Below, in pieces: positions 10,881-23,446 of a DNA stretch of 64,000 nucleotides. The notes below the pieces were generated by a model. The model was not told the origin of the DNA, searched no databases, and saw nothing but the letters and a program-made list of their open reading frames with translations. Numbering within the stretch: position 1 is the first letter of the stretch; each line of letters opens with the position of its first letter. Location: positions 30,979,501-31,043,500 of the forward strand of contig CM065387.1 of the NCBI GenBank assembly GCA_033060915.1, given 5' to 3'. The stretch comes from Euryodendron excelsum. Its lineage: Eukaryota > Streptophyta > Magnoliopsida > Ericales > Pentaphylacaceae. The position numbers were made by a program, and so were the translations under genes.

Positions 10881-12960
10881 CTTCTAGTTGGGCCTTAGGA
10901 TGATGCCTTCATCCTTGATGCTCCATCCACAATCACGGCTACCATCTGAGACAAGGCAGGCGAAAGCCTCTTCTAGGACTCCGGGCAAGTTGGTCGTGAT
11001 GGTGCAGTTGTTAGCTTTATTAACCTCCTTGATGTCTTTGTCGATAGATTCCTCTGTAAACAGAATGGCTAACTCGCCTCCTTCAAACTCAAATGGACTT
11101 GTTAGTGCCTTTGGCTCTTCTAGCTCCTAACCTATGTCCTCATAGTCGCACTCGGTTATAGGCCTAGGGTTCTTCAATAAGTGATGTTCAGCTACGGCAT
11201 ACTTCGGGTGTAAAAATTCTGCACCCCGTCCATCAATGGTCACATTTTCAGCGAGGTCTTCTTCCAGAAGCATTGGCTCCCCAACTGGCCAATTAGAAGA
11301 ATTCAGCACCTCATTAGAGTTATAGAGATAGATCGTGTATAATGGGAGATTCTCTGCCCAATCATCCTCTTCATCAGTCTCCCAGTCTTCAATCACAATC
11401 ACATCCAGTTCATTTTCTTCCATTATTTTCTCTAATATCAAGTTGACAACATGGTCTGGTATAGGATTTGTGGTTACATTAGGAGCAGAAAGAGGATTCA
11501 CAAGTTGCAAGTCAATGGTCTTGTTGTCTATCAGGTCTTGAATTTTGTGCTTAAGAGAGAAGCAGCTTTCGGTGTCATGCCCTTGGCCACCCGAATGGTA
11601 TTCACAAGTAAGGGCGGCATTGAAGGTTGGGAGTAGAGAGCTTGGCAATGGACGAGCAAGTATGGGCCTCAAGAGATTGTTCTTCAAAAGGTTGTGGAAG
11701 GCCTCAGTTTGGGTGCAGGCCAAGGTATCAAAGGTATGGATGCATCAGGCAGGTCTATTAAAGTTAGGCCATGCCCCAATAAAGCCATAGTTAGGGGTTG
11801 GAACAGGCATGGTTAAAGTGGGTAAGGGCAGGATAGGGTGTGCTTGTAGTGGTGGACGGTATTAGGGTGGTTGGCTGGGCAGGATGGCAAACACCTCGCT
11901 TTCCTTCTTAATCATTCCCCTTGTAGTAGCCACCTTTTTGGCTATGTTGGCAGAACTTTCTCAAGTCTTTGCGTAAGGGTTAGGAATCCTCCCTATCTTG
12001 AGACCATTTTCTATCATCTCCCCTTTCATAATGAGCTTAGAGAAGCTTTTTCCTATGCTTGTGTAGAACTTCTCATAGTATATACCTTGGAAAGTATGTA
12101 CGAATAGTTGCACATACTCCTTTTCTTCCAATGGGGGATTGACTTACGTAGCGGCTTCCCTCAATCTCAAGACATAGTTTTTGAAACTTTCTTTTTCACC
12201 TTTGCTTATAGTCATCAGGGACCACCGATCAGAGGTGAGGTCGATGTTGTGACGATATTGGGCTTTGAATGCATTGACCAACTCAATCCAAGTAGTGATC
12301 TTCCTTAGGTCCAGACGGGCAAACTATTGTAGGGCAGACCTAGTGAGACGATGTTGGAATAATTGCATTAGGAGTTTTGGATCATTCCCATGACCACTCA
12401 GTGCCCCAGCATATAGACAAAGATGAGCAATAGGGTTACCAGTGCCGTCATACTTTTGGAAGTCAAGCATTTTAAACTTAGCAGGTCTCGGGTGATCCGG
12501 AAAGAAACAGAGCTCGTCATAGGAAGTAAACCCATAAGTGTCATGGCCATAGAGTCTTTGCAGTGAATCCTCTAACCCTTGGATTTTCAGACTGAGATGG
12601 TCTAAGGGAGTCCTCTTTACAGCAAGTGAGAGCAATATGGTTTCCTCCTCTTCAGTATTGATCCCCTTGGCATCTTCCTTATTATTTCCAGCAATGTCAA
12701 ACTGAAGTACGATCTTTGGGTTAGCAGGTTCAGGGTCCTTGGATGAAGTCATAAATGACGATGGGATTGTAACAACATCCTTCATGGCCAAGGTTTGGAC
12801 GAGCTTTAACATTTCATTAATCTTGGTCCTCCTTTCGTTGACCTCCTCTCGAGAGACTTGGGACGATTCTTCAAGATTGATGGCCATTAGTAATGCTCTT
12901 TGTCGGGTGACAATGGGGTCTCTAGGTAGATGTTGACCTTTCTTGGGAGCAATGTTGACT
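10881..12960 (-). pseudogene. gag: gag gene of E3 (Ty3/Gypsy), interrupted by stops
   Basis: Gag forms the retroelement particle and binds its RNA. The frame opens shortly after the leader acceptor (12977) with an APKKGQHLPRDPIVTRQRA-like start and the first ATG at 12887 (MAINLEESSQVSREEVNERR). The capsid-like part has MLDFQKYDGTGNPIAHL at about residue 140. After an in-frame TAG near 12321 it continues in the same frame with TTWIELVNAFKAQYRHNIDL, typical of plant gypsy gag (Retrotrans_gag). The C-terminal part (11723-11127) holds CEYHSGGQGHDTESC, a CCHC-like knuckle variant common in this gag group, then an acidic tail with DYEDIG before a stop. A further stop lies near 12150. No protease motif follows. 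Confidence 0.75.
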
Positions 12961-12975
12961 CAGTGTAGTGTGATC

Positions 12976-14423
12976 TCTGTTAATAAAAAAGAAAGAAGCA
13001 GAGAAACAAGGACACAAATTGCAAGTTACTTTTTGGTTTTTAGAGAGTTCTATGCAATGCATGCCCTAGGGTGTCCCTATTTGAGAGGGAGACTAAATAT
13101 AATGGCTTTGGCTCGCTTTCAGAGATAGGGGTCTTGCCCCTACATACAGATACTTTATCGTCAGATGAGAAACCTTCTTTCATTCGTACGTTCATTTGTG
13201 AGAAGGAAAGGGATACAACAAAGTACACTTTAATGGAGGAGAGGGAAATATTTTTCTTTGGACTTCCACCTATCTAGTTTTACATATAAAATCCTAAACT
13301 ACTCTTAAGTCTTTGAATTTGCCCTCTTTGGATTTGATGTCGAGGAGGTCATTGAGAGATCTTGTTGATTGGTTGCCTTTTGTCTTATTGGCAACCCTAT
13401 CTCCGTGAGCATAGAGGGATTGGGGCCCCTCTTATGGAATGACTTGAAATGCATGCAATGATTCCTTAGGGTTATATGGGAACCCTTAGTGTTTTGGTAG
13501 GTTTAATGTAATTGAGAGTGAATTTGGTGTCACTCTCTTTGGGTTGATCATATGCATGAGAATACAATGACTTGAGTTATTTAGGAACTCTCGTCTTGAC
13601 ATAGAATATTGAATGCATGAACATGGATATAAAGAGTAAAAGGAAATAGAATGCAATTGAAATAAGTATGCATGCATGAGCAGTTAGACCAACATTATAA
13701 CAATAGGAATACAAGCATTATAACAACAGGAAAAGATAAATTTAAAGGAAAGTAAAGTAGTCACCCTTTCCACCATGGTTTTGAAAATGGTGTGCGTATC
13801 TTAAATCCGGCAGGGGTTCAGTTATGTAAGGTGTCTATATGAGCATGAGGTTAAGGGTTTACTAATGCGTCCTAAAAAGGCTCGGTTTCCATATCTTCAA
13901 ACCTAGGCCCACTCCCTAAAGTGGTGCCATCATTGGTTGGTGATCCAAGCAGGAGAACCATCAAGAGGCCGTAGGTGAAGAAACTGACATAGCATCTTGC
14001 CTATAACCAATATACCATTCCCCCTTCTAACTAGAAGGGACATACCAAGGTAGAGAATGCAAATATGCAGAATGGAAGTGCACGTACAGTGTGTATGTGA
14101 TTTTTGAAAGTGGAGGAAAGAGCCCAGCAACTCCCATCCATCCTGTTTATCACATTCATTCATAGTATGTAGAGCAGTTAACGTGAACTAAAACAAAATG
14201 TGAATAAAAATCCAACAACAAAACAAATATGCAACAGTTAGTATGCAGATAACAAACTTGATGCAAGATAATATGAATGGTAATAAATGAGATGTATGTT
14301 TTTTAAAACAACTTTGAAAATTTGAGTTTTGAAATTTTTGAGTGGATAGGATTGAACAAATTAATTGAAGACTCTACATGGGTGAAGGGTGAAAAGACAT
14401 GACAATGGCTTAACCCTCTAAGT
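12976..14423 (-). other. 5' leader of E3 between primer site and gag
   Basis: No supported gene. It matches 21456-22890 of E1 and 53074-53996 by eye. On the minus strand it ends with the pyrimidine-rich TTTTTTATTAACAG, followed by AGATCACAC. E1 has TTCTTTCACAG followed by AGATTACACC at 22880-22900. This looks like a conserved splice acceptor just before gag. Confidence 0.5.
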
Positions 14424-14442
14424 GTCCCCAGTAGAGTCGCCA
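14424..14442 (-). other. Primer binding site of E3
   Basis: The minus strand reads TGGCGACTCTACTGGGGAC, two bases after the LTR end (GCGACA at 14445). One base differs from the E1 copy. The sequence is complementary to a tRNA 3' end of the tRNA-Arg type (CCCCAGTGGAGTCGCCA); the assignment to Arg is from memory. Confidence 0.8.
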
Positions 14443-16866
14443 GCTGTCGCGTCCAGATTTTTCGTACTCGAGAAATACACACACAAGCGGGAAAAATATT
14501 GTACTATCTCGTTAGAACTCATCCTCCTAGAAGGGTGAGTGCAACTAGGTTTGAATTGAAAATTGATTTGATTAAGGGGTTTTAGAAAACAATTTAGACT
14601 CGCCACCTAACTTAATTAAGGTGACTTAGGTCACCTAAAAGAAAACTAAGCACAATTTGAAGACCACACTTAGGGTTTTAAAAAAGGTTTTTTGAAAATA
14701 CTTCCTTAAAAGAGGGTTTTTAAGAAAATAGGTTGTTTGGCAACCTTTGAAAAAATTTAAGCCCTTTTTGAAACTAAATCCATTTGGTCTTTCGAAAAAA
14801 GTGATCTAGGTTTAGAAGTTAGTTACGTGTAGAGAAGATGCGCTAAGCCATCACTCTACCCCGCCCTTGTGGTACCTACATATCTATTCACCTTAGATTC
14901 ACTCATTAGAGTCTTTGATTAATAAATGTCCAATAACTATCGACTTTAGAAAAAAAAAATTTTAGAAAAGAATTGACATGATGCATGATATGCAAGTGCA
15001 AAAATAAGACTTGATTTTGAAAATAGATTTGAAAAGAAAATTTGATTTTCTTTGAAATGGATTTGAAAAGATAGATTTGATTTGAAATTGGAAGAAAGTT
15101 TTAGAAATTGGAAATAGAGATTTGAAAATAGATTATTGGAATCGGAAGTTTGAAAATAGTTGTGGAATTGGAAATTTGAAAAAAATTGTGAAAATAGAAG
15201 CTTGAAAAAGGTCGTGGAATTGGATATTTAAAAAAAAAAAAAGTTATGACTACACCCAAGTGGGTTGCCTACGTATTTCTTTTTGGGAATCAGGTAAGTC
15301 GTAGTTCGAATAATAGTCTGATAGAAAATTTGATTTGAAAAGAGTTTGATTTGAAAAAGAGATTTGATTTAAACTTAGAATGGAATATTTGAATTTGGAA
15401 TTGACTTTGATTTGAAATTGAACTTGAGGATTTGAAAAGATTGGACTTTGATTTGGAAATATAGAACTTGGAAGAAGAGTTTAGACTTATTTTAAAAAGA
15501 TTGAGATTTAGGAAACCTAGACTTAGGAAAATAGGATTTAGGAAGGACTTGAGATTAAGAAAGATCTGATTGGAAAGTTTGATTTAGAAAATATGGAGAA
15601 TTGGAGTCTAGGAAAGATTAAATTTAGAAAATCGACAAGTTTTGAAATAGGAAAGTTCCATTTTAGAAAAGTTTCATTTTAGAAAAATTCCGTTTTAGGA
15701 AAGTTTCAAATTAGGATTTAGGAAAGATTTGATTTTTATTTCTTAAAATAAAAGATTGGATTTTATTTCTAAAAATAGACGATTTGATTTTGTTTCCAAA
15801 AACGGAGAATTAGATCTAGTTTCCTAAATTGGGAGATTGGATTTGATTTTCTAAAACGGAGGATTTGATTTGACATTGAATTGGAAAGATGAAGTTTTCA
15901 AAATCCTAGATTTTGGGATAGAAAATAGGATTTGGAAATATATGATTTTGATGTAGAAAATAGGATTAGGAAACCTAAAATTTTGATGTAGAAAAGGAAG
16001 TTGGAAATTAGGGTTTCCTAACCATGGCTCTAGGGTTTAACTTGGACTTCAAGGAAAAGAGATTTTGAAAAATAGATCTTTTTGGAAGGAATTTCTAGGA
16101 AGGAAATTTGAAGAAAGTTTTTAGAAAGTGAATTTTTCAAGAGAGCTTTTGGGAAGGAGTTTGAAAAGAGTTTTTTAGGAAAGTATGTTGAAAAAGAGAC
16201 TTTAGAAAGTAGACTTGAAAAGAGATTTTGGAGAGGATTTAAAAGAAGGTTTTGAAAGGTAAGTTTGAAAAGCAATTTGGAAAGGGGTTTGAATATGGAC
16301 TTTTACAAGTCTCTAAAAATATCCCACTTTTCTAAAATGATTCTAACCATAAAAGGGCTAGAACCATTCTAGGATTGTGATTTTTGAAAATAACAAGGAT
16401 TTGAAAATATGGGCTATGCAAGTCTCTTTAAATGTAACACTTTCCTAAATCAATCCTCACCATCGAAATGCTAGAATCACCTTAGGATTGTGATTTTGAA
16501 AATAAATTTGAAAAAGAAAATTTAATGCAGGTTTTCAAAGGAGTTTTAATGAAAGTTTTGAAAATGAATTTTAGGGAGATGCATAATCATGATATGCACA
16601 ATGCAAGTTGGGGTCGTAAACATATAAGGTTAAAGGCTTCACCGCATAATCAAGGGGGTCGAACCCACGTGGTCTCCGGTTAGACTAAGAGAAAGCCCCC
16701 GACACGGTGACTTTTAATAGCCAATCTTACACATGAACCGGGGAGTCCCTTGTTCCAACCATGCAAGAAAGGGGAAAAAGAAGATGGGGGATTAAAATAG
16801 AAGAAAACCCGAGTGGGTTAGGAGAGAGAAGAAAGAGGGGGGAATTGCATAAACATAAATAGGAAG

Positions 16867-16871
16867 CCTAC
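16867..16871 (-). other. Candidate leader-intron donor in LTR (E3)
   Basis: The minus strand reads ACAAG|GTAGG. The same words occur about 250-320 bases after the TATA box in other LTRs (36650, 42548, 50508) and at 26540 on the minus strand, each followed by a pyrimidine-rich CCCCTCTCTCTTCTC tract. Together with the acceptor before gag (12977) this predicts a 3.9-kb leader intron. Confidence 0.45.
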
Positions 16872-17189
16872 CTTGTGTCTTCATTTATTTGCTTTGTTAT
16901 GCTTGCTTTCTTTACTTCAATCTTTGCTTTGCTTTGCGTCGGTCTTAGAGAGCTTGCTTTGATCTTCAAGAGCTTCGGAGTTGCAGCACTTCAAGTCTTT
17001 AATGGAGGCTTTGGAGGCTAGTATATGAGTGTATATGGGTGTATGTATGCTTGGGTTAAAGTGTATGAAGGCTAGGGTTTGTAGAACCTAAAGGGAACTA
17101 GAGTTTGGAAGGACTTCGAGCTCTGTATATCAAAGAGGAAGGTTTTTAGATTGTGTTTATGGACCCTTGTCACGCTGGAAGAGGCTCTG

Positions 17190-17197
17190 TATTTATA
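17190..17197 (-). promoter_or_regulatory. LTR TATA box (E3 5' LTR)
   Basis: TATAAATA on the minus strand in CTATAAATACAGAGCC. GGCGCCA/TGGCGCC palindrome remnants lie upstream at 17212-17300. Confidence 0.75.
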
Positions 17198-18783
17198 GAC
17201 AGAGGAGTGAAATGGCGCCTGTTGCAGTGATGCCAGGCAAAATTTCCTTCTAGCGCCACTCTTGGACAAATTTTGGCTTGGCACCACTACTAATGCCCCA
17301 GCCACTTAGGAAAGTTGTAAGGTCGGCATGCAACGTATCTTTAGAAGATTTGGGTGCCTATACTAGTGACTACTATGCAATTTTTAGTCTGGTTTCACTA
17401 GGAGTGACTCCGAAAGGTCCGAGAATGATTTAAAGGGTCGGGAATAGCCTGAAGGGCCAAAAAAGGATAAGAACCCTTAGAATAGTGTCCCAGGGGTAGT
17501 AAACTTTAAGAATGATGACATGATGTGTTGGAAGTGTTGACCGAGCCATTAGGGGCAAAACGGTCAATTGGACCAAAAAACTATCGGGATGGACTTGGAA
17601 TGTCCCAAAAGAAGACTCGAGGTTTGGAAACATTACTTAGAATGTCCTAGGAGGTTACCGGTTTGATACCTAGAGCCGGTGTGGTTTGAAAAAGCGATCG
17701 GCCCACAAGGGATAAAACGGTCATTTTACATCAGGTTTGCCGAAACTGGCTCAGAATGATTTGGAAGAGTAATGGAAGGCCATGGATGCTATCAAAAGCA
17801 TCCCCGGGAGGTTACCGGTATGATACCCAGAGCTGGTATGGTTCTTAGGGCGCTCAGATACCTAGGGAAAAAATGGTCATTTTGACCGAAGGGTCTCAGA
17901 ATTGGCCCGAAACCAACTGAAAGGCACTTAATCATGTCGGATTGTCTTTAGGACAATCTTGGAAGGGTGGACTTACCGTTTTGAGGACTTAGGTACTTTC
18001 TCAAGAAATGTGCCAAAAAATGGTCCTAAGGGCAGTTTGGTCATTTTTTACCAGAATAGGCTAGCAGGCACTGGTGTTCACTTGGGTTTTGAGTGTTTTC
18101 GTCACTCTGACGGTGGTTCCATGACATAGGGGTTTGTTGGCAATTCCCTATATCGACCTGTTTATGAGTGTTTCTGCCACTCTGACGGTTGCGATATTTA
18201 CGAGTATTTCCGTTATTTTGACAGTTTGCGATCATTCCAGAGACTGCCTAATCTCGGGAAGCTACTAGGTGGAATTATCACCTGAGGAATCAACTTTCTT
18301 GAAAGGTGTTCCGAATAATGGACATTTCTTCATTAGCAGGCTAGCAGGCACCAAAGGTGGACCGTTCTATCATCTCGGGAACTTGGGGTCTTGTCCCAGT
18401 CGATAGGTTTGAAGGGACTTACCATTCCAAAGACTTTTCTCGGAAGACGTGCCAGAAAGGATAGACTTATCACCTCGAGGAATCAACTTTCTCGAAAGGC
18501 ATGTCAAATTTAATTAGAATTGGAATTGGACTTGAAATTGGATTTGAGATTAAAATGGGAACTTACAGTCTTCAAAAAGACATGCCCACTAGAATTGGAC
18601 CAAACAATGCCCCCTAGCACTTTAGTCATTGTGCCTTTATTTGGGCACGGCAGGCCCGTGAAGCGATTGATTGACTGAATTACGTTTGAAAAACTTATTT
18701 AAATTGGAATATGTCCATATTGACTTGCACTCAAGTCTGGATGGACTGGAGACTCCCGAGCGGGCAAAAATGTGGTGCTTATA

Positions 18784-21434
18784 ACCGTTTCGGGGGCTTT
18801 CTTCTAGTTCAACCTTAGACCGTGTGGATTTGACTCTCTTGATTATATGCTGAAGCCTAGCCTTGTATGTTTACGACCCTACTTGCATTTTGCATGTCAT
18901 ATTCATACATACATTTAAAAACTTGTTTTCAAAAGTTCTTTTCAAAGTTTGCATCAAAATTCTCTTTCAAAACTTACATTTAAAATCGTGTTTTCAAAAT
19001 CACAATTTTACGATGATTCTAGTCACTCTATGGTTAGGATTGTTTTAAAAAAGTGTTATATTCATTGTGACCATCAAGGTTCATTTTTTGGGTGTAAAAC
19101 CTAAATTGTTTTTCATCAAAATGACCATCTTCAAATGATTCTAACCATTCCATGGTTACGGTTGTTTTAGGAAAGTGTGATATTCAATGTGATCATATTG
19201 GTTCACATTTTAAATCCATATTGTTTTCAAAATCACCAACTTAGAACGGCTCTAATCTCTTTATGGTTAGAATCATTTTAGAAAAGTGAGACACTCAAAA
19301 GATCTCAAAAGTTCATATTCATGTTTTTTTTCTAAATTGCTTTTCAAACTTCTTTCCAAAAACTCATTTCAAAAATCTACTTTTTAAAAACTCTTTTTGA
19401 AACTTCCTTCTGAAAACTCTCTTTCTAAAGACTCCCTTCAAAAATCTCTTTCCTAAAAACATCTCTCAAAGATTTTTTTTCCAAAAAACTCTTTTTCTTG
19501 GAGTCCAAATCAAGCCCTAGAATCCATGTTAGGGAAATCCTAGTTCTCTTTCCTAAAATCAAAATCTCTTTTTCAACATCAAATCATAGGTTTTTAAAAG
19601 TTGTCTTCCACATCAAATCCTAAATTTACAAAATCTCCTTTTCTACATCAAATCATAACTTTCCAAATCCTAGATTTCTAAAATTCAACCTTTCAAATTT
19701 TAGGTCAAATCCAATCTTCTAATTTAGGAAACTAGATCTAATCTCCCCGTTTAGGAAACTAAATTAAATTCTCCAATTTTAGAAACCAAATCAAGTCATC
19801 AATTTTCTAAACTAAAATCAAATCTTCTACTTTAGGAAATAGGAATCAAATCTTTCTTAATTCAAACATTTCCTAATTCCAACCTTTCCTAATTTTGAAA
19901 CTTTCCAAATCTTAACTTTCTAAATCTCAACTCTTCAAATCTTTTTGAATTCAAAACTTTCCTAAATTGAAATCTTTCGAAAATCAAGACCTTCCTAAAA
20001 TGAAAACTTTCCTAATTCAAAAACTTTCCTAAAATGGAACTTTCCTATTTTGAAACTTTCCTAAATCCAAAGATTTCCTAAATCTAATCTTTTCTAAACC
20101 TAACTTTGTAAATTCATTCAAATCAAATAATCAAGTCAAATATTTCTAAATCAAATCGAATATCTTTCCAAATCTTTCTTAAATCTAACTTTCGTAATTC
20201 GAACCTTTCCTAATTTGAACATTTCCTAAATTCAACTTTTTAAAATCAAACTTTTCAAGTCTAGATCAAACCTTTTATTTCAAGTCCGTGCTCCAACCAT
20301 AGGTTACCTAAACCCTAGGATACCTAGACCTAGTTCAACCTTAACCCTAAGTTAGGAAGTTTCAACTCCTTTCTAAAACTCATTGCCAAAACCAAGATTG
20401 TTTTTCAATTTCAATCTAAGTCAAGATGTTTTCAAAATCTCAATATTTCCAAATCTATTTCAAGTTCTCTTTTAAAGTTCAAACCCTTTTTTCAAGTTCA
20501 ATTCTAAGTCTAAGTTCACCTTCAATTTCAAATCTTCTATTCCAAGTTCAAATCAAATCTTTTTTCAAATTAAACTCTTTTCTAATCAAATATTTTCAAA
20601 TCATACTTTTCAAAAACCTAAAAATGTCTATTTTCAATCGGACTCTTGTCCGAAATACGACTGACCTGATTCCCAACAAAGAGATATGTAAACAACCCTC
20701 ATAGGTGCGGTCATAACCTTTTTCAAATTTCAAATTCCATACTTTTCTTCAAGTTTTCAATTCCATAATCTATTTTAAGTTTTCAATTTCTAAAACTTTC
20801 TTTCAAACTACAAATCTTCTTTGCAAATCTATTTTCAAAAATCAAATCTTTCTTTTCAAATCGATTTTCAAAATCAAACCTTTTTCTTGCACTTTTATGC
20901 CATGCATCATATCAAATTTCTTTCTAAAGCTCTTTTCAAAGTGGATATAATTAGACAATTATTAATCAAAGATTCTAATGAGTGAACCTAGGGTGAATAG
21001 ACATGTAAGTACCGAAAGACCGGGGTAAGGTGATGGCTTTGTGTGTCTTCCCTACACATAACTAACCTCCAAATCTAGAATCATTATTTTCAAAGAGCAA
21101 AATAGATTTATTTTCAAAAAGGGCTTGAATCTTTCTAAAGGTTTCGATTCCAAACAACTTATTTTCTTAAAAACCCTCTCTTGAGGAAGTTTTCAAAACC
21201 TCTTCAAAAACCCAAGTGTAATCTTCGAATTGCGTTTAGTTTTAGGTGACCTAACTCACCTTAATCAAGTTAGGTGGCGACTCCAAATCTTTTCCAAAAT
21301 CTCTTATTCAAATTAATTTCAAATTCAAATTTAGTCGCACTCGTCCTTCTAGGAGGATGAGTTTTAACAAGAGAGTACCGTATTTTTTCCACTTGTGTGT
21401 ATTTTCATCGAGTACAAAAAATCGAGGCGTGAGA
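18784..21434 (+). mobile_element. Truncated 5' LTR of E1
   Basis: Begins inside the LTR at ACCGTTTCGGGGGCTTTC (compare 36809 and 42713) and ends GGCGTGAGA at 21434, where CA has become GA. It contains only the sequence after the early leader: the long TTTCCTAAATCCAAA-rich, guanine-poor region, then the CTCGAGTAC terminus. U3, TATA box and R are missing. It abuts the 5' end of E3's LTR, so two LTRs stand head-to-head here. Confidence 0.8.
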
Positions 21435-21436
21435 GC

Positions 21437-21455
21437 TGGCGACTCCACTGGGGAC
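21437..21455 (+). other. Primer binding site of E1
   Basis: TGGCGACTCCACTGGGGAC, two bases after the LTR end, is the reference form of the family's tRNA-Arg-type primer site. Confidence 0.85.
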
Positions 21456-23446
21456 ACTTAGAGGATTAAGCCAATGTCATATCTCTTCACCCTCACTCAT
21501 CTAGAGTCTTCGATTATTTTATTCAATTCTATCCACTTCAAAATTTTCAAAATCAAACTTTTCAAAGTTGTTTTCAAAAACATGTCATTACTTGCATTCA
21601 ATTATTCAATCTTGCATTAAGTTTGTCATACAAGTACTGATTTTTGCATCTTTATTTTTGTAAGTGGACCTTTTTTTACATATTTATTTCATGTTATATT
21701 AACTGTCATGTATGTCATGAATGCATGGAATGGACAGGATGCATGAGAGTTGTTAGGCGCTTTCCTCTGTTTTTTAAAATTTCACACACACACACACACT
21801 ACACGTGCACGAGCATTTACATTCTTGCATTCTTACCTGATTATATCCCTTCTAGTTAAAAGGGGGAATGGTATATTGGTTGTGGGCAAGTTGTTGTGCC
21901 AATTTCTTTGCCTATGGCCTCTTAATGGTTCTCCGCTCAAATCACCAACCAATAATGGCACCACCTTAGGCAGTCTGCTTAGGTTTGAAGATCTGGGAAC
22001 CGAGCCTTTTTAGAAAGCATTAGTAAACCCTCAACCTCATGCTTATATAGACACCATGCATAATTGAACCTCTGTCGGATTTAAGACACGCATGTCGATT
22101 TCAAAACCATAAAAGAAAGGACGACTGCTTTACTTTCCTTTAAGCTTATCTATTCCTGTTTTTATAATGCTTGTATTCCTGCTGTTATAATGCCTATATA
22201 ACTGCTCATGCATTCATGTTTATTTTACAATTGCATTTTCTCTCTCTACTCTATGTATCCATGTTCATGCATTCAATATTCTATGTTAAGACAAGAGTTC
22301 CAAAGTAACTCAAGTCATTATATCTTTGTGCATATGATCAACCCAAAAAGAGTGACACCAAGTTCACTCTCTCTTGCATTAAACCTACCAAAATTTCAAA
22401 TTTCCCCATGTAACCCTAAGGACTCATAGCATGCATTTCAAGTCATTCCATAAGAGGGGCCACAATCCCTTTATACTCACAAAGATAGAGTTGCCAAGAA
22501 GATAAGGGGCAATCAAATAGCAAAGTGTCTAAATGACCTCCTCGACATAAAACTCAAAGAAGGCAAATCTGAAGACTCAAGAGTAGTTTAGGATCTCAAA
22601 TGTAAAAGTAGATAGGTGGAAGTCCTAAGGAAACTATCCCCTCTTCCCCTATTAAAATGTATTTCAATTCCATTGTATTTAAACTCCAAAGTTCAATGTA
22701 CTTCTTTATTTTTCATATATGAATGAATGAATGTTCTCACTCAAAAGGTAAGGTATCTGCATACAGGGGCAAACCCTTAGACTCCAAAAAGTGAGCCAAA
22801 TCCAGCATGATTAGTCTCCCTCACAAGAAGGGAAACTCTTAAGGGATGCATTGCATAAAGCTTCCCAAATATCAAAAACTTCTTTCACAGAGATTACACC
22901 TAAGTTTAAGACCTTGATGGAGCCGCTTAATGAGTCACCAAGTTTGATCCTTAAACAAAACTAGGCCTAGATATTAGAAGAAGTAATAGGACTTGGGAAA
23001 AGGACGACCAAAATAGAAGCAATGCTCTCCTTGCTCCTATCCCATGCAAGTATGATAGCCAATGTGCAAGTAGAGCTCCTCAAGATCAAAACTATGAGAG
23101 GCATACTATCCTACAAAAAAGAAACCAAGGAGGAGAGTAGAATTACACTCTATTGGATTGTCGACATCTTTGCCAAGCTAACCAATTCCAACACTTCCCA
23201 AGCCTGTCTACAACTGGGTGCCCTAATCATATAATCCTAATCCATCATGTAAATCATATTCTAACTCACCTGGTCATGGCATAGAAAATAGTTCCACTTT
23301 GAAACGCAAAACCCAAAGCTTCCTTGATCTCCAAGCCACCGACCCTGCCATTGTTAACCTCCGGCCTTCGAAAACATCTAGGACATCCTTTCGACTTAAA
23401 AGGGGAATTGGGAAAAATTGAGTTTTCACTAAACTTTATTGCACAC
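21456..23446 (+). other. 5' leader and start of internal region, E1
   Basis: Matches the E3 leader in reverse complement, including the acceptor-like TTCTTTCACAG at 22880-22890. A (CA)n run lies at 21782-21798. Beyond 22890 the gag amino-terminal half seen in E3 (MAINLEES to TTWIELV) is not recognised, and the stretch 22950-23440 has only unexplained short frames. It is therefore deleted, replaced or strongly diverged. No promoter or gene is supported. Confidence 0.5.

Larger units (their letters stand above)
610..18783 (-). mobile_element. Element E3: non-autonomous F1 gypsy element, gag plus antisense PMD gene
   Basis: Read on the minus strand, the parts come in the order of one retroelement: 5' LTR (18783 to 14445), primer binding site (14442-14424), leader, gag (about 12960 to 10881), spacer, antisense PMD gene, purine tract (2375-2359) and a 3' LTR cut short at 610. 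The two LTRs resemble each other more closely than other copies: over the stretch around the TATA box (755 and 17190) about nine positions in ten agree by eye. A solo LTR (6461-9462) interrupts the spacer. No protease, reverse transcriptase or integrase coding is found between gag and the 3' LTR, so the element could not move without proteins from a helper. Confidence 0.8.
14445..18783 (-). mobile_element. 5' LTR of E3 (4.34 kb)
   Basis: Full-length F1 LTR. The start on the minus strand is TATAAGCACC at 18783 (TG changed to TA) and the end is GGACGCGACA at 14445. Order on the minus strand: U3 with short CACGTCTT/GGTAAGTCC repeats (18480-17900), GGCGCCAC palindromes (17300-17210), TATA box (17197-17190), leader start, candidate donor at 16871, then 2.4 kb of cytosine-rich, guanine-poor sequence made of TTTCCTAAATC-like words (written G/A-rich on the plus strand). 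The right flank (ACCGTTTCGGGGG) is the interior of another F1 LTR in plus orientation, so E3 landed in E1's 5' LTR. Confidence 0.85.

Noticed and set aside
21437..21455. tRNA gene
   Set aside because: The 19 bases match only a tRNA 3' end in complement and there is no cloverleaf; it is a primer binding site.
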